This document shows, one piece after another, positions 36,546 to 44,645 of a stretch of 53,558 bases of DNA (position 1 is its first letter; each line of letters starts with the position of its first letter). Source of the DNA: Stappia indica. Its GTDB lineage: Bacteria; Pseudomonadota; Alphaproteobacteria; Rhizobiales; Stappiaceae. The DNA lies in assembly GCF_020177335.1 (NCBI RefSeq), contig NZ_JAIVMG010000020.1, positions 1 to 53,558 of the forward strand. Direction: 5' to 3'. The notes below the pieces were generated by a model. That model had not been told where the DNA came from, made no database searches, and saw only the letters and a list, made by a program, of their open reading frames with translations. The position numbers were made by a program, and so were the translations under genes.

Positions 36546-36600
36546 TTGTTCAGCGGACCATTCTTGACTATAATGTCAAACATGACACGACTGTCAAGGA
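36546..36600 (+). promoter_or_regulatory. tetR promoter embedded in a periodic operator array
   Basis: TTGTTC (36546-36551) and a consensus TATAAT (36569-36574), 17 bases apart, form a good promoter for the TetR gene. Half-sites TGAC/TGTCA start at 36565, 36574, 36583 and 36592, exactly nine bases apart and in alternating orientation. They create three overlapping inverted repeats: TTGAC-N6-GTCAA, TGTCA-AACA-TGACA and TGACA-CGAC-TGTCA. They cover the -10 box and start point, so repression by the encoded TetR protein is likely. Confidence 0.65.
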
Positions 36601-36625
36601 TGCTGCCAGCGGAGATATGCAACGC

Positions 36626-37216
36626 ATGGTCGGAACAAGGCAATTCGATGAAGACGCGGTGATGCAGCGCGCGTTGAACGTGTTTCGCCAAAAGGGGCTT
36701 GCGGCCACGTCGATGATCGATCTGGCCGAGGCCACCGGGGTGCATCGCGGGTCGCTCTACAACGCCTATGGCGGCAAGGAAGCGATCTTCCTGTCGGCGT
36801 TCGAAACATACGCGGAAGACTATATGCGCGGGATCCGCTCCGCCCTGGACCAAACGGATGCGCGGCTGGCGCTCGCCGCCTTCGTGGAGACGGTGCTGGC
36901 GAGCATGATCGCCGGGTCGCCGGCGCGCGGCTGCCTTTCGACGCGAACCGCGACGGAAGTGGACGAGGCCGCCCCTGCCGTGAGGGAGCGCATCAAGCTC
37001 TGGCTGGACGACCTGCAGGAGGCCATCGAGACAAGCCTGGGGCAGCCCCACCTTGCGGACCAACTCACCCTCCCCCCTGAGGACGCGGCGCGGTTTCTGG
37101 TGACCTTCACACGCGGACTTGCCGTGATGGAGCGCGTCTATCACGACGAAGCGCAACTGCGCGAAATCTCTGCCTCACTCGTCCGCGTCCTGGTCCGGCA
37201 AGCCGGCAAGGACTGA
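36626..37216 (+). CDS. TetR-family transcriptional regulator
   Basis: A 196-residue regulator. The DNA-binding domain is at the N-terminus: VMQRALNVFRQKGLAATSMIDLAEATGVHRGSLYNAYGGKEAIF, with helix 3 in VHRGSLYNAYG. The ligand domain includes GCLSTRTATEVDEAAP, typical of the AcrR/YcdC-like group with TetR_C_16/PF16925-type ends. The frame opens at 36506, but that lies upstream of the apparent promoter. ATG 36626 has ggag 11 bases before it, while ATG 36617 is only two bases from it. It probably represses the divergent MFS gene and itself. Confidence 0.85.
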   Translation: MVGTRQFDEDAVMQRALNVFRQKGLAATSMIDLAEATGVHRGSLYNAYGGKEAIFLSAFETYAEDYMRGIRSALDQTDARLALAAFVETVLASMIAGSPARGCLSTRTATEVDEAAPAVRERIKLWLDDLQEAIETSLGQPHLADQLTLPPEDAARFLVTFTRGLAVMERVYHDEAQLREISASLVRVLVRQAGKD

Positions 37217-37252
37217 CCCCGGCAAGGGCTGCCCCCGGCAAACGCTGGCCAG
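37205..37252. repeat. Three imperfect 16-bp tandem repeats over the tetR stop
   Basis: Copies GGCAAGGACTGACCCC, GGCAAGGGCTGCCCCC and GGCAAACGCTGGCCAG follow each other directly at 37205, 37221 and 37237. The first contains the TetR stop codon (37214-37216). A recent local duplication could explain them. Confidence 0.6.
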
Positions 37253-37578
37253 GGCCATCTGCCCCTTCGTTGCGCCCCGCCGGATCGCGGCAGCCGTGAT
37301 CTCGCTCGCCTGCCGCGCATCGACACGGCATGAGGCTGAAGACGCACGTCAGGTCACCCAAGCGGTGCGACTTGACGCGCCACGCGCGCCCTTGCCGCAC
37401 CCCGCCCGAAAAGCAGAGTGTCGCCCCCCCTCCCTCAAAACCGGCGGGTATCCAAGCCATCTTTTTGCCCCTAAGGAATCAATCATAGGAATGCGATACA
37501 ATAATAACACAACCTATACGTGAATCGAGAGGCAAAGCCATATCAATGGCTACCAAAACGTCAGGTGCGTGACACACC
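37253..37578. promoter_or_regulatory. Upstream region of the LysR gene
   Basis: No gene is seen in these 326 bases. The first two thirds are GC-rich; from about 37480 the sequence turns AT-rich. ATAGG (37485-37489) and CCTAT (37513-37517) form a loose inverted repeat that could be the LysR autoregulatory site. Confidence 0.35.
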
Positions 37579-38499
37579 ATGGAACAGCAGAGAAACCGGG
37601 TTGAAACACTAGAAGCCAGCTACAAGAAAAACAATTTCAGCAACATCGCGCCCATCCTCGGCCACCTCAGAGCCTTCGAGGCAACAGCCCGCTTGGGAAG
37701 CATGACGCTGGCGGCCAAAGAGATCAACACGACGGTCAGTTCAATCAGCCGCCACAACAGACTGATAAGCGAATATCTCCATGTCGAACTGTTCGAGAAT
37801 ATAAACAGGAGCTTGAGACTGACCGAAGAGGGGTATTTCTTCTACAAATCCATCTCCTCCTCGCTCAGCGGCATTCTTGAGGCGACAGATTACATCACGC
37901 AGCACAACAAGAGCGGATCCATCAAGTTATATTCAAGCTCAATATTCATGTTTAGATGGATCATTCCGAGGATAAGAGCGTTCCTGAACAAGAACAAATT
38001 GGAGTCCGTAAGGCTATTCACCCACGACGCATCCGAAGAAAGATGTTCCCATATATTGTTCTCACTCGAGTCCACATCCGAGAACAGTGAGGTCTTTCTG
38101 CCCGATGAGATCCTGCCGGTTTCCAATCCGAACCGGCTGGCAGTCGGGTCGGACGCGGAAATTCCGCTCATCTGCACGCATCCGGACATGACGGATTGGG
38201 ACGACTGGTTTCAGCTCATTCCAAGCCTGCAGTCCCAGAAAACCTCGAAAATCTTCATTGCTGACGAGAATGCAGCGCTGGAAGCCGCGTGCCAGGGACT
38301 TGGGGTCGCGATCACCCGGCTTTCCGTGGCCCGTGAGGCCCTGGATACGCAGATCCTGTCCCCATTCGGCAATCGCCAGCAGAAAAAGCCAGCCTTTATC
38401 TGGTGCACCCGCCCACAAGGCCGAAGCCTGAACAGAGAGGAGAAACAAATTCTCTCCTTCCTGAAAGCCGAAGCCATTCTGTCCTTCAAGGACCCCTAG
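37579..38499 (+). CDS. LysR-family transcriptional regulator
   Basis: A 306-residue regulator. The helix-turn-helix is near residues 35-60 (FEATARLGSMTLAAKEINTTVSSISRHNRLIS), which keeps the LysR pattern though with His-Asn in place of the usual Gln-Ile. The effector domain starts near 110 (GSIKLYSSSIFMFRWIIPRI), similar in layout to GcvA-type proteins. Codon use and composition are more AT-rich than in the flanking genes (long Asn/Lys/Ser/Ile runs), suggesting recent transfer. It is convergent with the 69-residue gene and is the obvious regulator of the KamA/methyltransferase locus. Confidence 0.83.
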   Translation: MEQQRNRVETLEASYKKNNFSNIAPILGHLRAFEATARLGSMTLAAKEINTTVSSISRHNRLISEYLHVELFENINRSLRLTEEGYFFYKSISSSLSGILEATDYITQHNKSGSIKLYSSSIFMFRWIIPRIRAFLNKNKLESVRLFTHDASEERCSHILFSLESTSENSEVFLPDEILPVSNPNRLAVGSDAEIPLICTHPDMTDWDDWFQLIPSLQSQKTSKIFIADENAALEAACQGLGVAITRLSVAREALDTQILSPFGNRQQKKPAFIWCTRPQGRSLNREEKQILSFLKAEAILSFKDP

Positions 38500-38528
38500 G
38501 CCCCGCCCCGTGAGGAGCCGACGCCGCG

Positions 38529-38738
38529 CTATCGGGCTTCTTCAGCGTCTGACGCGAGGCTGTCTTCGCGCTCCCGGGAGCCGCCGCGGACGTCACCGCC
38601 GATTTCCGGAGTGCAGCCCAAATGCAGCGCCCGAAGATGCTCCTCGGTAAACGCATTCTCACCGACACTCACATCGCTCAGTCTTCGCCAGACTCTCAGG
38701 CATGGGGAAAAGGTCCTGTGAAGCAGAATTCGAAGCAT
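38529..38738 (-). CDS. Small uncharacterised protein (69 aa) in the aminomutase locus
   Basis: The frame is preceded by a near-ideal ribosome-binding site (gcaggaggatactcgc, aggagg eight bases before ATG 38738) and lies 43 bases downstream of the methyltransferase stop, so it is very likely translated from the same message. The protein begins with a basic segment (MLRILLHRTFSPCLRVWRRL), then AFTEEHLRALHLGC, a Gly-rich EIGGDVRGG and an acidic tail. Cysteines are at 13 and 42. I recognise no family. It could be a small accessory protein; a leader-type peptide cut after a GG is a more speculative reading. Confidence 0.6.
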   Translation of the reverse strand: MLRILLHRTFSPCLRVWRRLSDVSVGENAFTEEHLRALHLGCTPEIGGDVRGGSREREDSLASDAEEAR

Positions 38739-38781
38739 GCGAGTATCCTCCTGCTTCAGAAAAGCGGCGCCCCGGCTCGGC

Positions 38782-39786
38782 TCAGGCCTTGATCCCGACC
38801 GCCACCAAGGCGGTACGCGGAACCGTCGCGACGTAATCGTGCCCATCGCGCTCCACCGCTATCGGCCCCAAGATGCGCTCGGCGAGGGGGGCTAGTACCG
38901 GCTCGATCTCGCCCTCGTCCGCCGCGAGCTTGATCAGGTCGTAGCCCTTGTACAGATGCAGGATCGCATGTGTTCTCGCCTCCTCCGGGGAACCGCCGCG
39001 CAGTGTGAAGGGATCGGAAATCTCGAAAAAGCGCAGATCGCGGAACCCGGCAGCCGAGAACAGATCCAGGATTTCAGCGCGCGTGTAATGCGCATGCGGA
39101 TGGCCGGTGCGTGAATAGGGGTGGATGACCTCATCGAAGAAGCGGGCGATCCCACTACCGACCTCGAAGGCATGGAACACCAGACGGCCATTTGGCTTGA
39201 GCGTCCGCCAGGCTTCGCGGACCGCAGCTCCCCGCACGTCATTGGGAAGCAGCTGACTGCCGTAGGCGATCAGGACGCCATCGAGGACATTATCGCGAAA
39301 CAGGCTCCTGGCCGCGGATTGCCGCACATAGGGCAGATGCCTTGCCCGGCATTCGGACATCATATGGTTCGACAAGTCGGCGGTGAACACGGTCGGCGTG
39401 TCCGGCCCGAGCGTGGAGGCAAAATGGGCCACGGCCCCGCTGCCGCCCAGAACATCCAGAATCTTGTACTCCGGCCCTGGGATCTCATCGTAGTGCGGAG
39501 AGAAACACCTGAGCAGCGATGTCATGCCAACACTGCGATTGTCGGCGTTCTTTTGCACGCCGCTCCAGGCCGGCCCCCGGCCGCCACGGTCATTGCCTTC
39601 GAAGACCCATGATGCAGCATTCATTTCCGCGACATAGGGCAGGATCCTGTCATCGGACAGGTTTTCAAGATCCAGAAGATCGTACAGGTCGCGATGCTTT
39701 TCCGAAATCTCGTCGAGATACTCGGAGAACGAGCGATGATCGACATAGTCCTCAGTCCGGGTGGTGGTGACAGCCTCGTTCAGCAT
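38782..39786 (-). CDS. SAM-dependent methyltransferase
   Basis: A 334-residue class I methyltransferase. After a 100-residue N-terminal extension comes motif I, KILDVLGGSGAVAHF (about 108-122), then the acidic residue of strand 2 (FTADLSNHM), DGVLIAYGSQLLPN, and the motif-III-like LKPNGRLVFHAFE. The C-terminus ends in VPRTALVAVGIKA. ATG 39786 is preceded by aaggg ten bases upstream; a TTG at 39813 would add nine residues but has no such site. The methyl acceptor is unknown. Cupin (upstream) and the small protein (downstream) lie in the same orientation and are probably co-transcribed. Confidence 0.83.
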   Translation of the reverse strand: MLNEAVTTTRTEDYVDHRSFSEYLDEISEKHRDLYDLLDLENLSDDRILPYVAEMNAASWVFEGNDRGGRGPAWSGVQKNADNRSVGMTSLLRCFSPHYDEIPGPEYKILDVLGGSGAVAHFASTLGPDTPTVFTADLSNHMMSECRARHLPYVRQSAARSLFRDNVLDGVLIAYGSQLLPNDVRGAAVREAWRTLKPNGRLVFHAFEVGSGIARFFDEVIHPYSRTGHPHAHYTRAEILDLFSAAGFRDLRFFEISDPFTLRGGSPEEARTHAILHLYKGYDLIKLAADEGEIEPVLAPLAERILGPIAVERDGHDYVATVPRTALVAVGIKA

Positions 39787-39919
39787 CGCAGCAAGACCCT
39801 TGTTCCATTTCAAGAATTTGGCGCGAGCGCCGGCAGCTCCGCAGGAGCTTCCGACACCGCCGCCGGAGCGGGGATGCGACCACGATACAGCTCGTGGCCA
39901 CGGCCCGTTGCAGAGAGCC

Positions 39920-40300
39920 TCAAGCCGATTTGTCGTCGACGGTGGCCAGCGGCTCGCTCTTGTTGACCGCGAAGAAACAGAGAACCTTCAGCGTCTTCTC
40001 TCCGCGCACCTTCGCGAAGTGAACCGCATCGACCGGCACCGCATAGGAACCGCCGACCTTCACGCGCTGATCCGGGCGCCCCTCGACCGCGAGGTCGAAC
40101 TCCCCATCAAGAACGTAACCGGTCTCGATGCCGGGATGGGTATGCGGTGACGCATGCGTGCCGGCCGGCACCTCGATGATGCTGACATTGAGCATGAACT
40201 CGTCCGACAACGGCACCTCCTGCAGGAGCGTGCGCTTGATACCACCCTGCACATAGACGGGCTCGGTTGCCGGCAGATCATTCGATTGAGCAAGAGACAT
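39920..40300 (-). CDS. Cupin-domain protein
   Basis: A 126-residue single-domain cupin. Metal-site residues follow the germin pattern: His53, His55, Glu59 (HTHPGIETGYVLDGEF) and His94 (VDAVHFAKV). The site gggag precedes ATG 40300. It is the first gene of the minus-strand half of the aminomutase locus, divergent from the KamA-like gene. Small cupins of this type act as metal-dependent enzymes (dioxygenase, isomerase) or as ligand-binding proteins; which one applies cannot be said. Confidence 0.83.
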   Translation of the reverse strand: MSLAQSNDLPATEPVYVQGGIKRTLLQEVPLSDEFMLNVSIIEVPAGTHASPHTHPGIETGYVLDGEFDLAVEGRPDQRVKVGGSYAVPVDAVHFAKVRGEKTLKVLCFFAVNKSEPLATVDDKSA

Positions 40301-40520
40301 GCAAAATTCTCCCAAATAAAGGTCAGCGAACGTCAATCGGGCACAACCAAAAATGACATGCCGCATCAGTGCGGAGGTCGACGCCCGCCATGATGGTTCA
40401 CCACCATCCGGCAACCCTTGATTTCAAATTCTCGAACGGCATTCAAAATTATAGAAACGAAACCCTATAACCAGATTTTATCCATGTATTTCCTTATTAA
40501 TTTCAACGTCGGGTGCAGAC
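40301..40520. promoter_or_regulatory. Divergent AT-rich promoter region of the aminomutase locus
   Basis: The gap between the cupin and KamA-like genes turns AT-rich from about 40420. TATAG (40450-40454) and CTATA (40465-40469) form a dyad across ten bases, matching the LysR-type T-N11-A layout. Its right half, CCCTATAA, resembles AACCTATAC upstream of the LysR gene (37511-37519). Confidence 0.45.
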
Positions 40521-41930
40521 ATGTCTCTGACCATCAAGCCTGTGTCTGAAAAAGAAGAAAATAATATAAATAACAGAAATTTCGGAGATTTTGCAGCTCC
40601 GAAAGAAATGAGCCTTCACATTGCCAAGCCGGCGAGTCCCCGCTTCATGTCCTATGACAATCGGCGGATACATCTCATTCCCCAACTGGACTTACTGGAC
40701 GACCGCACGCGCAGCGGCCTGCTGCGCGCGGCGAAGATCTTCCCACTGAAGGTCAATTCCTACGTTCTGGAGAACCTGATCGATTGGAATGCCGCACCCG
40801 ACGACCCGATCTATCGGCTTGTTTTCCCGCATCAGGACATGCTCACCGAAGACGCGGACCACGCCTTGGCGGCGCTGGAAACGGGCGCGCTTTCCGCCGA
40901 AGACGCCGCTGCCCGCCTGGTCGAGATCCGGGACACAATGAACCCTCACCCCGCCGACCAGGCGAGCAACATTCCCATCCTCGACGGGATGCAGATCGAG
41001 GGCATTCAGCACAAGTATCGGGAGACGGTTCTCTACTTCCCGAAACAGGGACAAACTTGCCACGCCTATTGTGCCTTTTGTTTCAGGTGGCCGCAGTTCA
41101 TCGAAACAAGCGCGCCCAAATTCGAATCCAAGGACACTGCGCGCCTGCTGGCGTATCTGCGCGGCAATCCGCACGTCTCGGATCTCCTGCTGACCGGCGG
41201 AGATCCGATGGTCATGAACGCGCGGCGGCTCGCGGCCCTGCTCGATCCTCTTCTCGATCCGTCCCTTGCGCATGTGTCGACCATCCGCATCGGCAGCAAA
41301 TCGCTCACCTATTGGCCCTATCGCTTCCTGACCGATCCTGACGCGGACGCCCTGCTCGACCTGTTCAAGAGACTGGCCGACGGCGGCAAGCACATCGCCT
41401 TCATGGCCCATATCAACCATTGGCGGGAGATCGAGCCGGAACCGGTGCAAGCCGCGATTGCCAGGCTCAGGCAAGCCGGCGTCACCATCCGGTCCCAGGC
41501 ACCGCTGATCCGGCGGGTGAACGACAATGCAGACACCTGGCGCCGGCTCTGGAGCCGGCAGGTCGAGCTGGGCATTCAGCCGTATTACATGTTCGTGGAG
41601 CGCGACACCGGAGCCACTCACTATTTCGGCGTCACGCTTGCCGAAGCGCATCGCATCTACAAAGGGGCGATCTCTTCCGTCAGCGGGCTGGCCCGCACGG
41701 CCAGAGGGCCGGTGATGAGTACCAGCGCCGGCAAGGTGCAAATCCTCGGCCCGACCTCCTTGAACGGGCAGAAAGCCCTGGCACTGACGATGCTGCAGTC
41801 CCGAAATCCGGACACCGTCCACGACCCGTTCCTGGCCAAATATTCGGAAGAGGCGACCTGGATCGATCAACTGGAGCCGTTCGACCCCGTCGGCGCGTTC
41901 CCGTTCGGCCAGAAAAAGGGGGCAGCGTAA
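40521..41930 (+). CDS. KamA-family radical SAM aminomutase-like protein
   Basis: A 469-residue radical-SAM enzyme of the lysine 2,3-aminomutase family. The [4Fe-4S] cluster motif is Cys180, Cys184, Cys187 (CHAYCAFCFRW), followed by LLLTGGDPMVMNARRL. The C-terminus keeps the pattern IQPYYMFVERDTGATHYF and a Lys405 in STSAGKVQILG, the probable PLP lysine. Clostridial lysine aminomutase has VVDAPGGGGK there; its substrate-binding Asp is not evident, so lysine may not be the substrate. An N-terminal 35-residue Asn/Glu/Lys-rich, AT-rich stretch is unusual; a later ATG (40608) is possible. The reaction would shift an amino group from C2 to C3. It starts an operon with the flavoprotein one base downstream. 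Confidence 0.83.
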   Translation: MSLTIKPVSEKEENNINNRNFGDFAAPKEMSLHIAKPASPRFMSYDNRRIHLIPQLDLLDDRTRSGLLRAAKIFPLKVNSYVLENLIDWNAAPDDPIYRLVFPHQDMLTEDADHALAALETGALSAEDAAARLVEIRDTMNPHPADQASNIPILDGMQIEGIQHKYRETVLYFPKQGQTCHAYCAFCFRWPQFIETSAPKFESKDTARLLAYLRGNPHVSDLLLTGGDPMVMNARRLAALLDPLLDPSLAHVSTIRIGSKSLTYWPYRFLTDPDADALLDLFKRLADGGKHIAFMAHINHWREIEPEPVQAAIARLRQAGVTIRSQAPLIRRVNDNADTWRRLWSRQVELGIQPYYMFVERDTGATHYFGVTLAEAHRIYKGAISSVSGLARTARGPVMSTSAGKVQILGPTSLNGQKALALTMLQSRNPDTVHDPFLAKYSEEATWIDQLEPFDPVGAFPFGQKKGAA

Positions 41931-41931
41931 G

Positions 41932-43815
41932 ATGGACCAGGTCAACATCTGCCTCATTGGCGGCGGCCCGAGAGCCCTGGTGACGCTCAATGCCTTGCGC
42001 CGGCATATTCTCGAATTCGACAATCCCGACGTGCAGTTCGTCATCGCCATCGTCGATCCGAACACCCATGGCAGCGGCTGCCATGACCCGAACCAGCCCT
42101 ATCATCTGTACACCAACACCCTGGCGTCTCAGCTCACCGCGTTCTATCCCGCCCCGGCTGGTGAGGAGGCGACCAACTGGCTTACCGGCCCTTCCTTCAC
42201 CGAATGGGCGCGAATGACCGGCATCGAGAACATGTCCGGGCAGTTCGATCAGAGCCTCGACGGGACGCCACTCAAGCTGGTTTCCGAACTCGACTATCTG
42301 CCCCGCTCATTGCTCGGGCAGTATCTGGCCTGGGCCTTTCGCCGGCTCCGCGCATCGTTTCCAGACAGGGTCACCGTGCGGCCCTATCACGCGATGGCGC
42401 TCGAAGTGGAACAGGATGGCGATGCCCGGTTCACCGTGCAGCTCTCCAACGGTGGATCGCTGACGGCGGACTATCTGTTCGTCTCCACCGGTCACTCCAC
42501 CAACCAACCTTCGCCTTTTGCGCAAGTGTTGCAATCCTTCGCCGAGGCAGGCGCGAGCCATAATCCCGACCTTTTGTTCCTGCCGCAGTGCTACCCCACC
42601 ACCCGGTTGGAACGGATCTCGCCGGACGCCCGCGTGGCAATCCAGGGCCTCGGGCTGACCGCATGGGACGCCATCGCCGAGCTTACCGAAGGCCGGGGCG
42701 GCCGGTATGACAACCACGGCGGCAAGGTGGTGTACCGACCTTCGGGGTCAGAGCCATCGATCGCCCTGTTCTCGCGCAAAGGGTTGCCGTTCGCGGCGCG
42801 GGGGATCAACCAGAAAGGTCTGACCGGCCGTCACCAGGCCCGTTTCTTCACCCCTCAGGCCGTCGAGGCCATCCGCGCGGAGAAACTGGCACGAACGGGC
42901 AATCGCCAGCTCGACTTCGAAACCGAGATCCTGCCGCTCCTCTTGCGCGAAATGGCCTTTGCCTATCGGCAGACGCGGCTTGGACGGCCGATAGAGACAC
43001 GCGGCTTCGCCCCCACGGCCGAGGAAATGGCAGCGCTTCAGCGTGAGTTTGAACCGTTCGGCGAGCATGTGTTCGGCTCGCTGGATGAGTTCCGAAATGC
43101 CTTCCTCCACCGTGTGCGGGCTGATCTGGCGGAAGCGGAGAAAGGCAATCTCGGATCGCCGATCAAATCCGCGACCGACGTCATTCGCGATTGCCGGGCG
43201 GCGATTTGCGCCGCCGTGGAATATCGGGGTCTCACGCCAGACTCCGAACGCTGGTTCCGGCAGGAACTGGTGCCCACCATGAACCGGATCTCCTTTGGCC
43301 CGCCGCTGTTTCGGAATCACCAGCTCTTGGCCTTGTTTCACGCCGGCGTGGTCGATCTGGCCGCTGGCCCGGCCAACAAGGTCAAGCTCGACAAGACCCA
43401 CTGGCGCTATGTCATCGAGACGGACTTTGCCAGAACCCCCAGCCGCGTTGAAGCCGATGTGCTCATCATCGCCCGCCTCGATCCCTTCGTTCCGGAGGCC
43501 GACGCCAATCCTCTTACCGCCGCACTTCTGCAGAACGGGCTGGTGCGCCCGTTGCAAAACGGCAGCTTTCGCCCCGGCGGATATGATGTCACCCCGGACT
43601 TCCAGCCGGTCGGCCGCGACGGCAGCCCCACCCGCAACATCTGGATCATGGGCTACCCGACCGAAGGCGCCACGTTCTACACTCACGCAATCCCCCGGGC
43701 CGGTCTCGCCTCGCCGCAATACGCGGCGGCCAACACCTGTGTGTCGCAGATGTTCGCCGACCTGGCCGCGTACCGTCCGGCCAGACCTGCGCCCCTTGTG
43801 CAGATGACGACATGA
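41932..43815 (+). CDS. FAD/NAD(P)-binding protein (PF13454-type)
   Basis: A 627-residue flavoprotein. The N-terminal Rossmann motif is ICLIGGGPRALVTLNAL (about 6-22). The segment HDPNQPYHLYTNTLASQLTAFYP is typical of the FAD_NAD_binding (PF13454) family, in which such a His/Pro-rich stretch follows strand 2. A second dinucleotide-type strand appears in RVAIQGLGLTAWDAIAEL (about 226-243), and the C-terminus has RNIWIMGYPTEGATFYTHAIPR. It would oxidise or hydroxylate the pathway intermediate, perhaps at nitrogen as in distantly related N-monooxygenases; this is a guess. Coupled to the lactonase gene by ATGA. Confidence 0.75.
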   Translation: MDQVNICLIGGGPRALVTLNALRRHILEFDNPDVQFVIAIVDPNTHGSGCHDPNQPYHLYTNTLASQLTAFYPAPAGEEATNWLTGPSFTEWARMTGIENMSGQFDQSLDGTPLKLVSELDYLPRSLLGQYLAWAFRRLRASFPDRVTVRPYHAMALEVEQDGDARFTVQLSNGGSLTADYLFVSTGHSTNQPSPFAQVLQSFAEAGASHNPDLLFLPQCYPTTRLERISPDARVAIQGLGLTAWDAIAELTEGRGGRYDNHGGKVVYRPSGSEPSIALFSRKGLPFAARGINQKGLTGRHQARFFTPQAVEAIRAEKLARTGNRQLDFETEILPLLLREMAFAYRQTRLGRPIETRGFAPTAEEMAALQREFEPFGEHVFGSLDEFRNAFLHRVRADLAEAEKGNLGSPIKSATDVIRDCRAAICAAVEYRGLTPDSERWFRQELVPTMNRISFGPPLFRNHQLLALFHAGVVDLAAGPANKVKLDKTHWRYVIETDFARTPSRVEADVLIIARLDPFVPEADANPLTAALLQNGLVRPLQNGSFRPGGYDVTPDFQPVGRDGSPTRNIWIMGYPTEGATFYTHAIPRAGLASPQYAAANTCVSQMFADLAAYRPARPAPLVQMTT

Positions 43816-44618
43816 CCTACGATCTCTTTGCCCTGCGCTATGGACGCCAGCCGGACCTCGCGATCGAGGAAACCGGCGTCTTCCCACAGGACTGGACTCC
43901 GGAAGAGGAGCGCCAGCCGTTCTCCTACTACTTCTGGCTTGCAAGGTCGGCTTCGTCCTGCGTGCTGGTGGATTGCGGCTTTTCACCGGAACAGGGGCAC
44001 GCGCGGGGAAAGGAAACGATCCTGCCGGTGGGCGACCTGCTCGATGAGATCGGCGTCTCTCCGGATCAGATCGAGGACATCGTCCTCAGCCATCTCCACT
44101 ACGATCACGTCGGCAACCTGGGCCTCTTTCCTCGGGCACGGCTGCATGTTCACGCGCGCGAGTGGGCGTGGGCAACCGGCCTGGCGATGGCCGACGCGGC
44201 GGCCAGCCGGTATTATGACCGCAGCGACATGACGGTGCTTCTCGACCGGCTTTTCTCAGGCAAGCTGCGGCTGATCGCGCAAGATCACCTTGAGTTCAAG
44301 GGATTAGGTCTCACTCATGTTGGCGGACACAGTCCCGGCCAGATGATCATCGAGGTTCCTACCTCTACCGGACCTGTCGTGCTGGCGAGCGACGCCAGCC
44401 ACCTTGATCGCAACTGGCAGCAGCGCAATCCGTTTCCGATCATTCACGAGCAGGCGGCCTCTCTCGATGCCTGCGCCCTTCTCGCCCGCAAGGCGGAGGA
44501 CGGCGCCAGGATCATCGCCGGGCACGAACCATCGGTCTTGCAGAAACATCAGTCGGCAGGCCGCAGCGGCAACGTGGTCGCTCTGCACCGGCCCATCGGA
44601 AATGCGGGCATGATTTGA
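43812..44618 (+). CDS. Metallo-beta-lactamase-fold hydrolase, AHL-lactonase family
   Basis: A 268-residue metallo-hydrolase. The metal-binding motif HLHYDH is at 94-99, a further His is in THVGGHSPGQ, Asp in LASDASH and a final His in IIAGHEP. This is the pattern of AiiA-like N-acyl-homoserine lactonases. Here, coupled to a flavoprotein and a radical-SAM aminomutase, it may open a lactone or hydrolyse an ester of the pathway product rather than act on quorum signals. The stop lies 27 bases from the convergent YaiI-type gene. Confidence 0.83.
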   Translation: MTYDLFALRYGRQPDLAIEETGVFPQDWTPEEERQPFSYYFWLARSASSCVLVDCGFSPEQGHARGKETILPVGDLLDEIGVSPDQIEDIVLSHLHYDHVGNLGLFPRARLHVHAREWAWATGLAMADAAASRYYDRSDMTVLLDRLFSGKLRLIAQDHLEFKGLGLTHVGGHSPGQMIIEVPTSTGPVVLASDASHLDRNWQQRNPFPIIHEQAASLDACALLARKAEDGARIIAGHEPSVLQKHQSAGRSGNVVALHRPIGNAGMI

Positions 44619-44625
44619 AGGAAGC

Positions 44626-44641
44626 CCGGGGAGAACCCCGG
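44626..44641. terminator. Short hairpin between convergent genes
   Basis: CCGGGG-AGAA-CCCCGG forms a 6-bp stem with a tetraloop in the 27-bp space between the lactonase stop and the YaiI-type stop. No T-tract is present, so efficiency is uncertain. Confidence 0.4.
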
Positions 44642-44645
44642 CGCA

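Noticed and set aside
37107-37460. A minus-strand frame in the region before the LysR gene
   Set aside because: No ribosome-binding site or domain; composition follows the GC-rich antisense pattern.
43812-44618. Interpretation of the lactonase as a quorum-quenching enzyme
   Set aside because: The HxHxDH family is broad, and operon coupling to a flavoprotein and aminomutase makes a pathway role more likely than signal degradation.
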